NCBI RefSeq assembly: GCF_003461625.1
Contig: NZ_QTXL01000005.1
Coordinates: forward strand, 124,001 to 188,000
DNA from: Clostridium sp. AF15-31
GTDB lineage: Bacteria > Bacillota > Clostridia > Lachnospirales > Lachnospiraceae
DNA: 64,000 nt
Direction of reading: 5' to 3'
A program made the position numbers and the translations under genes. Shown here in pieces: positions 53,821-62,987 of this stretch. Numbering within the stretch: position 1 is the first letter of the stretch; every line of letters starts with the position of its first letter. The notes under the pieces are model-generated. The model did not search any database, had not been told where the DNA came from, and worked only from the letters and a program-made list of their open reading frames with translations.

Positions 53821-55155
53821 CTATTCCTCCATATTCGCAGATTTCTCTTTTATCTTCTGAAGCCAGCGTTTGACTTCTCCCACCAGATAAAGAGAACCCA
53901 CACAATAGACTGCTGAATCTGTGATCTGTTCTTTATAGCGGATGGCGGCATCCATTGCTTCTGTAATATCCTCATATGCCTCCACCGTATGTCCTGTGTA
54001 ATTCCGGAACCTGTCTGCGATCAGAGAGACCGGCGCCTTCCGTTTATTATCTACACTTGTAACTATGATCTTCTCAAACGAAAGTGCTTCTGTCAGATCC
54101 CGTATCATCGTATCATAGTCCTTGTCCTTTACTGCTGCAAAGACCAGGATCTTCTTTTTCTTCGTATAAAGCGTCCGAAGTGTTCTGCAATAACATTCGA
54201 CTGCTTCCGGATTATGTGCACCATCTACAAACAGATCCGGTGCGATCTCCTCCATCCTGCCTTCCCATGAAAAATCAAGTAATCCGCTTCTGACTGCCTG
54301 CTCTATCCTGACATCAGCACCTGCATTTTTCCCATATTCTATATTCCTGATCTGCATCAGGATATCAAAAGAAGCAACTGCAAGGCAGGTATTTTCGACC
54401 TGATAAAGAGACGTTTTCGGTATCCTCAAATGGTCATAATTATAATACCGATTATGAAATGAAAAATCAATGGTTTTATCATCTATTTCATTTATTATAT
54501 AGTTTGATTTTTCGACCGCTGTTACGGCAGAATCCAATTCTTTTGCATGAGTCTCTATGATTCCAGACGAAACCGCATCCCGCTTGAAATATACGACCGG
54601 AACTGACGGTTTGATAATCCCTGCTTTCTCTCCTGCGATCTTAGCGATCGTATCTCCAAGATATTCCATATGATCAAGTCCTACCGATGTGATGATACAA
54701 AGCTCCGGTCTTACGACATTAGTTGCATCCAGCCTGCCACCCATTCCGGTCTCATAAATCACATAATCCGGCTGCTTCTTCTCATAATAAACAGCCGCCA
54801 TCGCAAACATCACTTCAAAGAAAGATGGATGAACGATGAACTTCTTCCGCACCTGCTCAAACGCCCATGTAAAATCTTCATCCGATATCATTTCATCATC
54901 ATATCGGATCCGCTCATTGATCGAGACAAGATGCGGTGATGTAAACAATCCTACATGAAAGCCTGCATGCATCAGTATCGTAGCAAGCGCCTTTGCCGTT
55001 GATCCCTTACCGTTTGTTCCTGCTATATGGATCACTTTGCTCTTATCCTGCGGATTCCCTAAACGTTCAAGAAGACTGGCAAGATTCTCTGTGCCAATCT
55101 TCTGTGCGAACAGTGGAATGCTTAGGATATACTCAACTGTTTCCCTGTAATTCAT
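53821..55155 (-). CDS. folC: Folylpolyglutamate / dihydrofolate synthase FolC
   Basis: This 444-aa Mur-ligase-like enzyme has P-loop HIAGTNGKGSTAKALA near residue 45, ETGMGGRLDATNVV near 137, SVGLDHMEYLGDTI and VDGAHNPEA near 310. It adds glutamates to folates, and possibly makes dihydrofolate. It follows queF by 12 bases. Confidence 0.95.
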   Translation of the reverse strand: MNYRETVEYILSIPLFAQKIGTENLASLLERLGNPQDKSKVIHIAGTNGKGSTAKALATILMHAGFHVGLFTSPHLVSINERIRYDDEMISDEDFTWAFEQVRKKFIVHPSFFEVMFAMAAVYYEKKQPDYVIYETGMGGRLDATNVVRPELCIITSVGLDHMEYLGDTIAKIAGEKAGIIKPSVPVVYFKRDAVSSGIIETHAKELDSAVTAVEKSNYIINEIDDKTIDFSFHNRYYNYDHLRIPKTSLYQVENTCLAVASFDILMQIRNIEYGKNAGADVRIEQAVRSGLLDFSWEGRMEEIAPDLFVDGAHNPEAVECYCRTLRTLYTKKKKILVFAAVKDKDYDTMIRDLTEALSFEKIIVTSVDNKRKAPVSLIADRFRNYTGHTVEAYEDITEAMDAAIRYKEQITDSAVYCVGSLYLVGEVKRWLQKIKEKSANMEE

Positions 55156-55167
55156 CTGACATTCCGC

Positions 55168-55662
55168 CTATCTGTTATCTATCTTTTCCGGATACAGGTC
55201 ATGATTTGACATTCTGTTCCATGCAACTTCTTCCCATTTTGTTCCCGGTCTTCCGTAATTACAATATGGATCGATCGAGATACCGCCTCTCGGAGTGAAT
55301 TTGCCCCAGACTTCAATATATTTCGGATCCATCAATTTGATCAGATCCTTCATGATAATGTTCATGCAGTCCTCATGGAAATCTCCGTGATTTCTGAAAC
55401 TGAACAAATATAATTTTAAAGACTTGCTCTCTACCATCTTCACATCCGGAACATAGGATATATATACGGTTGCAAAATCCGGCTGTCCCGTGATCGGACA
55501 TAAGCTGGTAAATTCCGGACAATTGAACTTGACAAAATAATCATTGTCCTGATGTTTATTAATAAAGGTCTGTAACATCTCCGGTGCATAGTCCATGCTG
55601 TATTTTACATTCTTATTGCCGAGAAGTGTTACATCTTCCATTTCTTCTGCGGTTCTTCCCAT
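55168..55662 (-). CDS. queF: NADPH-dependent 7-cyano-7-deazaguanine reductase QueF
   Basis: The 164-aa short-form QueF has the nucleophilic Cys in [14 protein letters not shown], the QueF motif [15 protein letters not shown], and DFHEDC. It reduces preQ0 to preQ1 in queuosine synthesis. No other que gene is nearby. No preQ1 riboswitch fits in the 14-base gap to the upstream aminotransferase gene. Confidence 0.96.
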   Translation of the reverse strand: MGRTAEEMEDVTLLGNKNVKYSMDYAPEMLQTFINKHQDNDYFVKFNCPEFTSLCPITGQPDFATVYISYVPDVKMVESKSLKLYLFSFRNHGDFHEDCMNIIMKDLIKLMDPKYIEVWGKFTPRGGISIDPYCNYGRPGTKWEEVAWNRMSNHDLYPEKIDNR

Positions 55663-55676
55663 CTTCTGTTACCTCC

Positions 55677-56903
55677 TTATGCATCTGCTTCTTCTGCTGC
55701 CTCTGACACACATTTGATCAGGATCTGAACAGCCTTATCGCACTGTTCCTTTGTTACGATCAGTGGCGGTGCCATACGGATCACATTTGGTCTTACCGCT
55801 GTGATCAACAGTCTGTTCTCAACAGCCAGATGCTTTACTTCGTTTGCGATTGGTTTGGTGAATTCAACGCCAACCAGAAGTCCGCGTCCGCGTACTTCCT
55901 TCACATACGGAAGGGAATAAAGCTGTTCTGCAAAATAAGCTCCTGTCTCTTTTGCATTCTCTGCAAGATGATTGTCTAAGATCTCATCGATCTCTGCAAG
56001 TGCGGCTGCACAGCATACAGGATTGGCTGCATAAGTAGAACCGTGTGCCCCCGGTGTAAATGCACTTGCAAGCTCTGCTGATGTACAAAGTGCGCCGATC
56101 GGCATACCGCCGCCGATTGCTTTTGCCATAGATACCATATCAGGCTTCACTCCATAGGTCATAAATGCCATCGTATCTCCGCATCTGCCCCATCCGGTCT
56201 GTACCTCATCGAATAACAACAGGATGCCGGTCTCGTCACAGTAAGCACGAAGTCCTTTTAAGAATTCCTCCGTTGCCGGATATACACCACCCTCGCCTTG
56301 AACAGGCTCTACCATGATTGCAACTGTGTCTTTGGTACATTTGTTCTTGAAATCCTCAAGATTATTGAACTCTGCATATGTGAAGCCCGGAAGCATCGGC
56401 TTGAAACCGATCTGACATGCATTGTCCGGCTGTCCGGTTGCTGATAACGCTCCATAGGTTCTGCCATGGAAGCTGTTAATGGCTGTAACGATATGATAAT
56501 GCTCCGGTCCGTAATGATCGGTTCCGTATTTTCTTGCCATCTTGATCATTGCTTCATTTGTCTCTGTTCCTGAATTCTGGAACAGAACCTTCTCCATACC
56601 GATCGTCTCACAAATCTTCTTTGCAAGCAGGATCATAGGAAGTGTATATGCGTAATTGGATGCATGGATCACATTCTGGCACTGGTCTGCGATTGCTGCC
56701 GCAACTTTCTTGTTACAGTTACCGGTACTGTTTACTGCGATGCCGCCGAAGAAGTCAAGATATTCATTTCCTTCCTCATCGTACACATACATGCCGTCTC
56801 CCTTTTCTTCAATAAAATTCCATCTTCTGGACTGCTCAGCGAGGTATTTGTCTACTATGTCAAGTAATTCGTCTTTTGTATATCCGCTTTCACTAACTTT
56901 CAT
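55677..56903 (-). CDS. argD: Class III aminotransferase, acetylornithine type (ArgD)
   Basis: This protein is 408 aa from the ATG at 56903 (AAGGAG eight bases upstream). It is a fold-type I PLP enzyme with FQNSGTETNEAMIKMARKY, NSFHGRTYGALSATG and LLFDEVQTGWGRCG. The PLP Lys is in SMAKAIGGGMPIGA, and HGSTYAANPVCC follows. Acetylornithine or a related omega-amino substrate is most likely. The ornithine and 4-aminobutyrate enzymes share these motifs, and no other arg gene is adjacent, so substrate is uncertain. Confidence 0.8.
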   Translation of the reverse strand: MKVSESGYTKDELLDIVDKYLAEQSRRWNFIEEKGDGMYVYDEEGNEYLDFFGGIAVNSTGNCNKKVAAAIADQCQNVIHASNYAYTLPMILLAKKICETIGMEKVLFQNSGTETNEAMIKMARKYGTDHYGPEHYHIVTAINSFHGRTYGALSATGQPDNACQIGFKPMLPGFTYAEFNNLEDFKNKCTKDTVAIMVEPVQGEGGVYPATEEFLKGLRAYCDETGILLLFDEVQTGWGRCGDTMAFMTYGVKPDMVSMAKAIGGGMPIGALCTSAELASAFTPGAHGSTYAANPVCCAAALAEIDEILDNHLAENAKETGAYFAEQLYSLPYVKEVRGRGLLVGVEFTKPIANEVKHLAVENRLLITAVRPNVIRMAPPLIVTKEQCDKAVQILIKCVSEAAEEADA

Positions 56904-56944
56904 CTTCCTGTCTCCTTTATATAAATACAAATTTTTAGTTCCTA

Positions 56945-58705
56945 CTAATGTGCAAACTGTGAATTGTAAAGGGTGTAATAGAATCCTTTCTGTGCTAAAA
57001 GTGATTCATGATTACCCTGCTCTATGATATGTCCATCCTTCATAACCAGTATAATATCAGATTCTTTGATCGTTGACAAACGATGCGCTACGACAAAGCT
57101 CGTTCTTCCCTTCATCATCTTCGCAAATGCACGCTGGATCCGGATCTCGGTTCTTGTATCGATCGATGATGTTGCTTCATCAAGGATCAGCATCGGTGGC
57201 AGATCAAGCATAACTCTGGTAATACATAAGAGCTGTTTCTGTCCCTGTGACAGTCCGCCGCCATCCTCTGATATCATGGTATCATACCCCTCCGACAAAC
57301 GCTTGATAAAGCTGTGTGCATGGGACTGTTTTGCTGCTTCTATAATCTCCTCATCCGTCGCATCCGGTCTTCCGTATGCAATATTCTCCTTGATCGTTCC
57401 GGTCTTTAACCAGGTCTCCTGAAGAACCATACCATAGTTATCACGAAGGCTCTCTCTCGTTACCTGACGGATATCATGGCCATCTACAGAAATGGCTCCG
57501 GCATCTACATCATAGAACCGCATTAAAAGATTGATAACGGTACTCTTACCACATCCGGTCGGTCCGACGATTGCTACACGCTTACCCGGTTCAACCTTCA
57601 GATTCAGATTCTTGATCAGTTCTACATCTTTATTATAAGAGAAATCCACATGAGACAGATCCACCTGTCCATCTGCTTTCTCGATCACATAGGCATCCGC
57701 AGGCTCCGCGATCTCCGGTTCTTCATCGATCAGCTCAAATACTCTGGCTGCGGATGCAAGTGCATTCTGAAGCTCCGTTACGACGCCTGAGATCTCATTA
57801 AATGGCTTTGTATACTGGTTTGCATAGCTTAAAAAGCTGGTAAGCTGACCAACGGATATTCTTCCCTTGATCGCCATGACCGCACCGATGATGCCAACGC
57901 CGGTATATACTAAGCTGTTTACAAAACGGGTACACGGATTGGTAATGGATGAGAAGAAGGTCGCATCCAGTCCGGCCTTATTCAATCTCTTATTTACTTC
58001 GTTAAAGCTGCCATTTACATTTTCTTCCATGGAAAAGGCTGTTACAACCTTCTGGTTTTCTACCATCTCATTAACAAGTGATGTCATCTCACCCTTGATC
58101 TCTGCCTGCTTTCTGAACATATGGTAGGTTTTCTTTGCGATAAATGCCGCAACAAACAGAGAAACCGGAGTGATCACAACAACCGCAACCGTGATCACAG
58201 CGTTAATCGATAACATGAAACAAAGCGTTCCAACGATAGTCATAACCCCGGTAAATAACTGTGTAAAGCCCATCAGCAGACCATCTGAAAACTGGTCTAC
58301 ATCTGCGATCACACGACTTACGATATCACCATGGGTGTGAGAATCCACATAGGATAACGGAAGCTGTTCTAACTTCTTATATGCAGATGTACGGACATCA
58401 TTTACAACATGATAGGTAACTTTATTATTCAATATATTCATGATCCACTGGCAGACTGCCGTAACCGCAACTACAATCACAAAACGGATTGCCAGTGTCT
58501 TTAATGCTCCGAAATCAACGGCTCCTTTTCCGACGATCTTATCTACCATATGTCCGGTAATGATCGGTGCATATAAGGTCAGAACAACGGATATCGCTGC
58601 ACAGATCAGGGAAAGGACAACTAAGAAACTGTATCGTTTGATATACTTTAATATTCTGCCAAGTGTTTTCTTATTGACAGACGTACTTTTTTCTTTTTTA
58701 CTCAT
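56945..58705 (-). CDS. ABC exporter subunit with consensus ATPase site
   Basis: The 586-aa half-transporter has six membrane helices (about 20-310) and a C-terminal ATPase with Walker A GPTGCGKST, signature LSQGQKQLL, Walker B LILDEATSSID and switch VAHRLSTI. I start at 58705, where GGAGG is eight bases upstream. It is 16 bases after the partner gene. It keeps the catalytic Glu and His and probably supplies the active site of a heterodimer. Drug, lipid or peptide export is possible; the substrate is unknown. Confidence 0.9.
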   Translation of the reverse strand: MSKKEKSTSVNKKTLGRILKYIKRYSFLVVLSLICAAISVVLTLYAPIITGHMVDKIVGKGAVDFGALKTLAIRFVIVVAVTAVCQWIMNILNNKVTYHVVNDVRTSAYKKLEQLPLSYVDSHTHGDIVSRVIADVDQFSDGLLMGFTQLFTGVMTIVGTLCFMLSINAVITVAVVVITPVSLFVAAFIAKKTYHMFRKQAEIKGEMTSLVNEMVENQKVVTAFSMEENVNGSFNEVNKRLNKAGLDATFFSSITNPCTRFVNSLVYTGVGIIGAVMAIKGRISVGQLTSFLSYANQYTKPFNEISGVVTELQNALASAARVFELIDEEPEIAEPADAYVIEKADGQVDLSHVDFSYNKDVELIKNLNLKVEPGKRVAIVGPTGCGKSTVINLLMRFYDVDAGAISVDGHDIRQVTRESLRDNYGMVLQETWLKTGTIKENIAYGRPDATDEEIIEAAKQSHAHSFIKRLSEGYDTMISEDGGGLSQGQKQLLCITRVMLDLPPMLILDEATSSIDTRTEIRIQRAFAKMMKGRTSFVVAHRLSTIKESDIILVMKDGHIIEQGNHESLLAQKGFYYTLYNSQFAH

Positions 58706-58721
58706 CGTCGCTTCCTCCTTC

Positions 58722-60503
58722 CTATGCCATTGCATTTCCGGCAGAAGTCATTTTACCGGATACTTCATTTGCCGATAACTGTGACTGACAGATCTCCTGA
58801 TATACCTCACAGGACTGTAACAATTCTTCATGGGTTCCGATACCTGCAACCTGTCCATCATCTAATACGATGATCTGATCGGCTCCCATGATCGTCGATG
58901 CACGCTGGGAAACGATAAATACTGTCATACCATTTGTCTGCTCTTTGATCGCACGACGAAGGGCTGCATCTGTTGCAAAGTCAAGTGCCGATGCACTGTC
59001 ATCCATGATCAGGATCTCAGGCTTTCTTACAACTGCTCTTGCGATCGTAAGACGCTGCTTCTGCCCACCGGATAAGTTCTTGCCACCCTGTGTAATCTTA
59101 AAGTTCATGCCATCTGTTTTCTGATCAACGAATTCTTTTGCCTGTGCGATCGTAAGTGCCTCATTGATCTCTTCTTCCGTTGCGTCATTTTTACCCCAGC
59201 GGATATTCTCGGCGATCGTGCCCTGGAACAGAACTGCCTTCTGCGGAACTACACCTACCTTCATTCGAAGGGAACGGAGATCATAGTCCTTTACATCCAC
59301 ACCATCGATCTTAACCGCACCACCGGTGGCATCATAGAATCTCGGGATCAAGTTGACCAGAGAACTCTTACCGGAACCCGTACCACCGATAATACCGATC
59401 GTTTCTCCCGCTTTTACCGTAAAGGATATACCGGTCAGTGAATCTTCCGATGCTTTACCATACCGTAAGGCTACGTTGTCAAATACCACCTTAGGAACAT
59501 CCTGGCCGGCTGCCTTCTGTGCTTCTGATAAAGCAGAATCTTCTTCAACCTCTGTGATCGATGGCTTCGTATCAAACACAACATTGATTCTCTTTGCACA
59601 TGCGATCGACTTTGTGATGTTAATGATCAGATTGGCAAGCTTTACAAGCTCAACTAAGATCTGTGACATGTAGTTGATCAGTGCAACAACCTTACCCTGT
59701 GACAGGATACCGATATCGGTCTGTCCGGCTGCGATCCAGATGATCGCAACAGTTGCAAGATTGATGATCACATATGTGACAGGATTTAAGAATGCCGAGA
59801 TTCTTCCGACATACAACTGAATATCCATCAGATCATCGGTTGACTTATCGAATTCATCAACCTCTTTTTGCTGTCTGTTAAATGCCCGGATCACACGGGC
59901 ACCTTCCAGATTCTCTCGGGTCAGAAGCATGACCTTATCCAGTCTTGCCTGTACCTTCTTAAACAATGGAATGCTGACAAGCATAATTCCGAATACAACG
60001 ATCGACAATGCCGGTATTGTAACCACAAAGGTCATGGCTGATTTGACATCGATCGTAAATGACATGATCATCGCACCGAATACAATAAACGGAGAACGTA
60101 AGAACAAACGGAGCACCAGATTGACACCTGTCTGGATCTGGTTGATATCACTGGTCATTCGAGTAAGCAGTGTCGATGTTCCGATCGTATCGATCTCATT
60201 ATAAGAAAGACTTGTGATATGACGGAACAGATCACTTCGAAGTGCCGTTCCGAATCCGGTTGCTGCTTTTGCGGAAAAATACTGTGCTGTCAGAGAACAG
60301 CTCAGGCCGATGATACCAAGTGCGATCATAACGAGACACATCCGAAGAACATATCCCATGTCCTGATTCTTAATACCGGTATCAATAATATGTGCCATTA
60401 CGATCGGGATCAGCAGTTCGAAACAGGCTTCCAGCATTTTAAATAATGGTGCCAGAACCGATTCTTTTTTATAGTCCCGTAAATATCTTAATATTCCCTT
60501 CAT
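58722..60503 (-). CDS. ABC exporter subunit with degenerate ATPase site
   Basis: The 593-aa half-transporter has membrane helices at about 15-320 and an ATPase with Walker A GGTGSGKSS and signature LSGGQKQRL. Walker B is ILIMDDSASALD, where Asp replaces the catalytic Glu, and the switch is IVSQRASTI, where Gln replaces His. The same replacements mark the degenerate-site subunit of heterodimeric exporters such as TM287 (established). It is first in the two-gene operon, behind a structured leader. Confidence 0.9.
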   Translation of the reverse strand: MKGILRYLRDYKKESVLAPLFKMLEACFELLIPIVMAHIIDTGIKNQDMGYVLRMCLVMIALGIIGLSCSLTAQYFSAKAATGFGTALRSDLFRHITSLSYNEIDTIGTSTLLTRMTSDINQIQTGVNLVLRLFLRSPFIVFGAMIMSFTIDVKSAMTFVVTIPALSIVVFGIMLVSIPLFKKVQARLDKVMLLTRENLEGARVIRAFNRQQKEVDEFDKSTDDLMDIQLYVGRISAFLNPVTYVIINLATVAIIWIAAGQTDIGILSQGKVVALINYMSQILVELVKLANLIINITKSIACAKRINVVFDTKPSITEVEEDSALSEAQKAAGQDVPKVVFDNVALRYGKASEDSLTGISFTVKAGETIGIIGGTGSGKSSLVNLIPRFYDATGGAVKIDGVDVKDYDLRSLRMKVGVVPQKAVLFQGTIAENIRWGKNDATEEEINEALTIAQAKEFVDQKTDGMNFKITQGGKNLSGGQKQRLTIARAVVRKPEILIMDDSASALDFATDAALRRAIKEQTNGMTVFIVSQRASTIMGADQIIVLDDGQVAGIGTHEELLQSCEVYQEICQSQLSANEVSGKMTSAGNAMA

Positions 60504-60562
60504 TCTACGCTCCTACTCTTGTTGTAAAATGTATATATGCTCTCTGCATTTGTTTTTAACAT

Positions 60563-60683
60563 ACCATATGCCAGGCGTGCTGCCAAACGGCTTTCTGCCG
60601 TCCTGCTGCCTGCCTGGCATACATATATGGTAGAATCTCCACACCCCCTTACATAAAATTGCATGTGGATTCTGTGGAAATTC
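60563..60683 (-). other. Structured leader upstream of the ABC exporter
   Basis: Two helices can form on the minus-strand RNA. The first pairs GAATTTCCACA (60673-60683) with TGTGGAGATTC (60633-60643). The second pairs ACCATATATGTATGCCAGGC (60612-60631) with GCCTGGCATATGGT (60563-60576) and encloses ACGGC-AGAAA-GCCGT. No T-tract follows directly, and about 60 nt remain before the exporter start. It may be a cis-regulatory RNA or a yebC 3' structure. It matches no riboswitch I recognise. Confidence 0.5.
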
Positions 60684-60713
60684 TTTCATGCACAAATGGC
60701 ATGAACGATATAA

Positions 60714-61454
60714 TTATTCCTCATCCGGAAGATTTGCATTGTGATATACGGCCTGTACATCATCATCTTCATCTAAGAGATCCAGAATTCTTGTAAACTT
60801 CTTTACAACCTCAGGATCTGTCAGATCTACATAGTTCTGTGGGATCATGGTAAGCTCTGCTTCTGCCATCTTGATTCCCTCTTTTTCAAGAGCCTCTCTG
60901 ACTGCTGAGAAATCATCCGGTGTTGTGATGATCTCAAAGCTGTCTTCCTCCTCACTGAAATCCTCAGCTCCGGCATCCAGTGCCATCATCATAAGATCAT
61001 CTGCATCCATATCACATTCTTCTTTATCGATAATGATCTGTCCTTTATTATCAAACATATAAGATACACAACCGGTCGTTCCTACGTTTCCGCCGCCCTT
61101 CGTAAATGCATTTCTTACATTTGCAGCCGTTCTGTTCTTATTATCTGTAAGAGTATCAACGATGATCGCTGTACCGTTCGGACCATATCCTTCGTATGTA
61201 TTAGCAACATAATTTACTGAGTTTGCATCACCTGCTGCTCTGTCGATACCACGCTTTATCGTATCGTTTGGCATATTGTTTGCCTTTGCCTTTGCGATTA
61301 CATCACGAAGCTTACTGTTGTTATCAGGGTTTGCACCACCTTCTTTTACAGCGATCGCAATTTCCTTACCGATAATGGTAAAGATCTTACCCTTTGCAGC
61401 ATCGTTCTTTTCTTTCTTATGTTTAATATTTGCAAATTTTGAATGTCCTGACAT
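60714..61454 (-). CDS. yebC: YebC/TACO1 family protein
   Basis: The 246-aa protein starts [20 protein letters not shown] and contains [13 protein letters not shown] and [19 protein letters not shown], all diagnostic. It was long annotated as a transcription regulator; recent work places YebC-type proteins on the ribosome, relieving stalls at polyproline. It is probably a single gene, with AAGGAG upstream. Confidence 0.95.
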   Translation of the reverse strand: MSGHSKFANIKHKKEKNDAAKGKIFTIIGKEIAIAVKEGGANPDNNSKLRDVIAKAKANNMPNDTIKRGIDRAAGDANSVNYVANTYEGYGPNGTAIIVDTLTDNKNRTAANVRNAFTKGGGNVGTTGCVSYMFDNKGQIIIDKEECDMDADDLMMMALDAGAEDFSEEEDSFEIITTPDDFSAVREALEKEGIKMAEAELTMIPQNYVDLTDPEVVKKFTRILDLLDEDDDVQAVYHNANLPDEE

Positions 61455-61552
61455 TTTTTTACTCCTTAACTCTGTAATTCTATCTTTTGAATATCCATTT
61501 TCGGATATCGGTTTCTTTTTTGAAGCTTTATAAGCCCAACTGGTTCATAATA

Positions 61553-62359
61553 TCATACCTGATTTTCATTTTCAACCTTGGTTATCCGCACCTTATCGAT
61601 CATCTTATCCTTGATCCCAATGGTCTCAAAATTATATCCCTTATATGTAATATCTATTTTTTCGTTCTCATAAGGGAGCCTTCCCAGTTCATACAGCATA
61701 AACCCGTTCAGTGTCTGAAAATCCTCATCCGGAAACTCAATTCCCAGATGTTCCGACAATTCATCCAGTTCTGCTCTGCCGCCCACGATATATCCATGAC
61801 CCGCAAGTGCAATATCATCGTCATCATCGTCGTATTCATCAAAAATATTGCCGACAATTTCTTCCAGAATATCTTCCATCGCTATGATGCCTTCTGTCTG
61901 ACCATACTCATCCACCACAATAACCATATGGATTTTCTCTTTCTGCATCCGTTTGAATAATTCCGATATATTCTTTGTCGGATGCACAAATATCGGCTCA
62001 ACCATGATCTGTTCGATCGTCTGGTTCTTATCCTTTAAATACGCTTTTACGAAATCCTTAAAATAAAGGATTCCGACTATATTGTCCAGATCATCATCAA
62101 ACACCGGATATCTGGAATAATTATTCTCCAGCATGATCTTGATCGTTTCATCCATTGTAGTATGTTTGTCGATTCCAACTACATCGGAACGCGGCGTCAT
62201 AACATCCCGGACTTCTTTCTCACTGAATTCAAAAATATTTGTGATCATCTCTACTTCGTCATCATGAATGAGCCCCTGTTCATTACCCTCATTGACCATG
62301 GAAATAATCTCTTCCTCAACTTTTTCTTCATCAGCTTTTCTGTTATTAAATAATTTCAT
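61553..62359 (-). CDS. CorC/HlyC-like CBS-domain protein
   Basis: This 268-aa soluble protein starts near the region that follows the DUF21 membrane domain in larger relatives. Its opening EEIISMVNEGNEQGLIHDDE is followed by two CBS domains (FSEKEVRDVMTPRSDV and later KIHMVIVVDEYGQTEGIIAM). A CorC_HlyC transporter-associated domain (about 190-262) carries FQTLNGFMLYELGRLP. The membrane domain is missing, as in E. coli CorC. The ribosome site is poor: AGGAGAGG lies about 26 bases from the ATG. A role in magnesium/cobalt handling or nucleotide sensing is likely but unproven. Confidence 0.85.
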   Translation of the reverse strand: MKLFNNRKADEEKVEEEIISMVNEGNEQGLIHDDEVEMITNIFEFSEKEVRDVMTPRSDVVGIDKHTTMDETIKIMLENNYSRYPVFDDDLDNIVGILYFKDFVKAYLKDKNQTIEQIMVEPIFVHPTKNISELFKRMQKEKIHMVIVVDEYGQTEGIIAMEDILEEIVGNIFDEYDDDDDDIALAGHGYIVGGRAELDELSEHLGIEFPDEDFQTLNGFMLYELGRLPYENEKIDITYKGYNFETIGIKDKMIDKVRITKVENENQV

Positions 62360-62449
62360 ATACCAGACAGTCTCTGTCTACAAATCACCTCTCCTGTTCG
62401 TTTCATTCTGCATTCACTCTTAGTTCCACACGAATGCAAATATAATGGA

Positions 62450-62478
62450 AATATATCATTAATTCCAACATTCGTCAA
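62450..62478 (-). promoter_or_regulatory. Sigma-A promoter of the CBS-domain gene
   Basis: TTGACG (62473-62478) and TATATT (62450-62455) are exactly 17 bp apart, about 90 bases before the ATG. The 213-nt interval also holds short inverted repeats (CATATGA/TCATATG at 62485-62517) but no convincing terminator for mazF. Confidence 0.65.
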
Positions 62479-62572
62479 TTTTTTCATATGAGAATCTGCA
62501 TAATCCGTATTCATATGGAAATCTGTATAACTGTATGATTATACAATGTCTATAATTACCATGCCACAAAGA

Positions 62573-62917
62573 TCAATACAGATCCAGACTGATTTTTAAT
62601 GCAATATCTACCTTTTTCAGAATGTCATCTCCCATATGGCATACTTTTTCTTTTAATCTCTGTTTATCGATCGTACGCACCTGTTCCAACAGCACAACCG
62701 AATCCTTTGCCAGATCATACCGACTGGAATCAATCTCAACATGTGTAGGCAGCTTCGCCTTGTTCATCTTGCTGGTGATCGCTGCACAGATCACAGTAGA
62801 ACTGTGTTTATTTCCCGCTTCATTTTGTATGATAAGTACCGGTCTGACTCCTCCCTGTTCCGAACCAACGACAGGCCGTAAATCAGCATAAAATATATCG
62901 CCTCTTCTGATTACCAA
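62573..62917 (-). CDS. mazF: MazF/PemK family endoribonuclease toxin (EndoA-like)
   Basis: The 114-aa protein has [40 protein letters not shown] and [20 protein letters not shown]. The conserved Arg and Thr of the active site are kept. The start is TTG at 62917. In B. subtilis the order is alr, ndoAI (antitoxin), ndoA (toxin). Here alr ends 70 bases upstream and no antitoxin gene fits between or directly after. The toxin looks intact. Confidence 0.93.
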   Translation of the reverse strand: MVIRRGDIFYADLRPVVGSEQGGVRPVLIIQNEAGNKHSSTVICAAITSKMNKAKLPTHVEIDSSRYDLAKDSVVLLEQVRTIDKQRLKEKVCHMGDDILKKVDIALKISLDLY

Positions 62918-62987
62918 TTCTTTTCACTCCATTTATTTATTAATATCTTCTGTTGTGAAAAGTATTTCCAATTCTATTCTATGATAT

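Noticed and set aside
60513..60695. 60-codon minus-strand open frame upstream of the ABC exporter
   Set aside because: It overlaps the paired leader segments and has no ribosome site or coding look.
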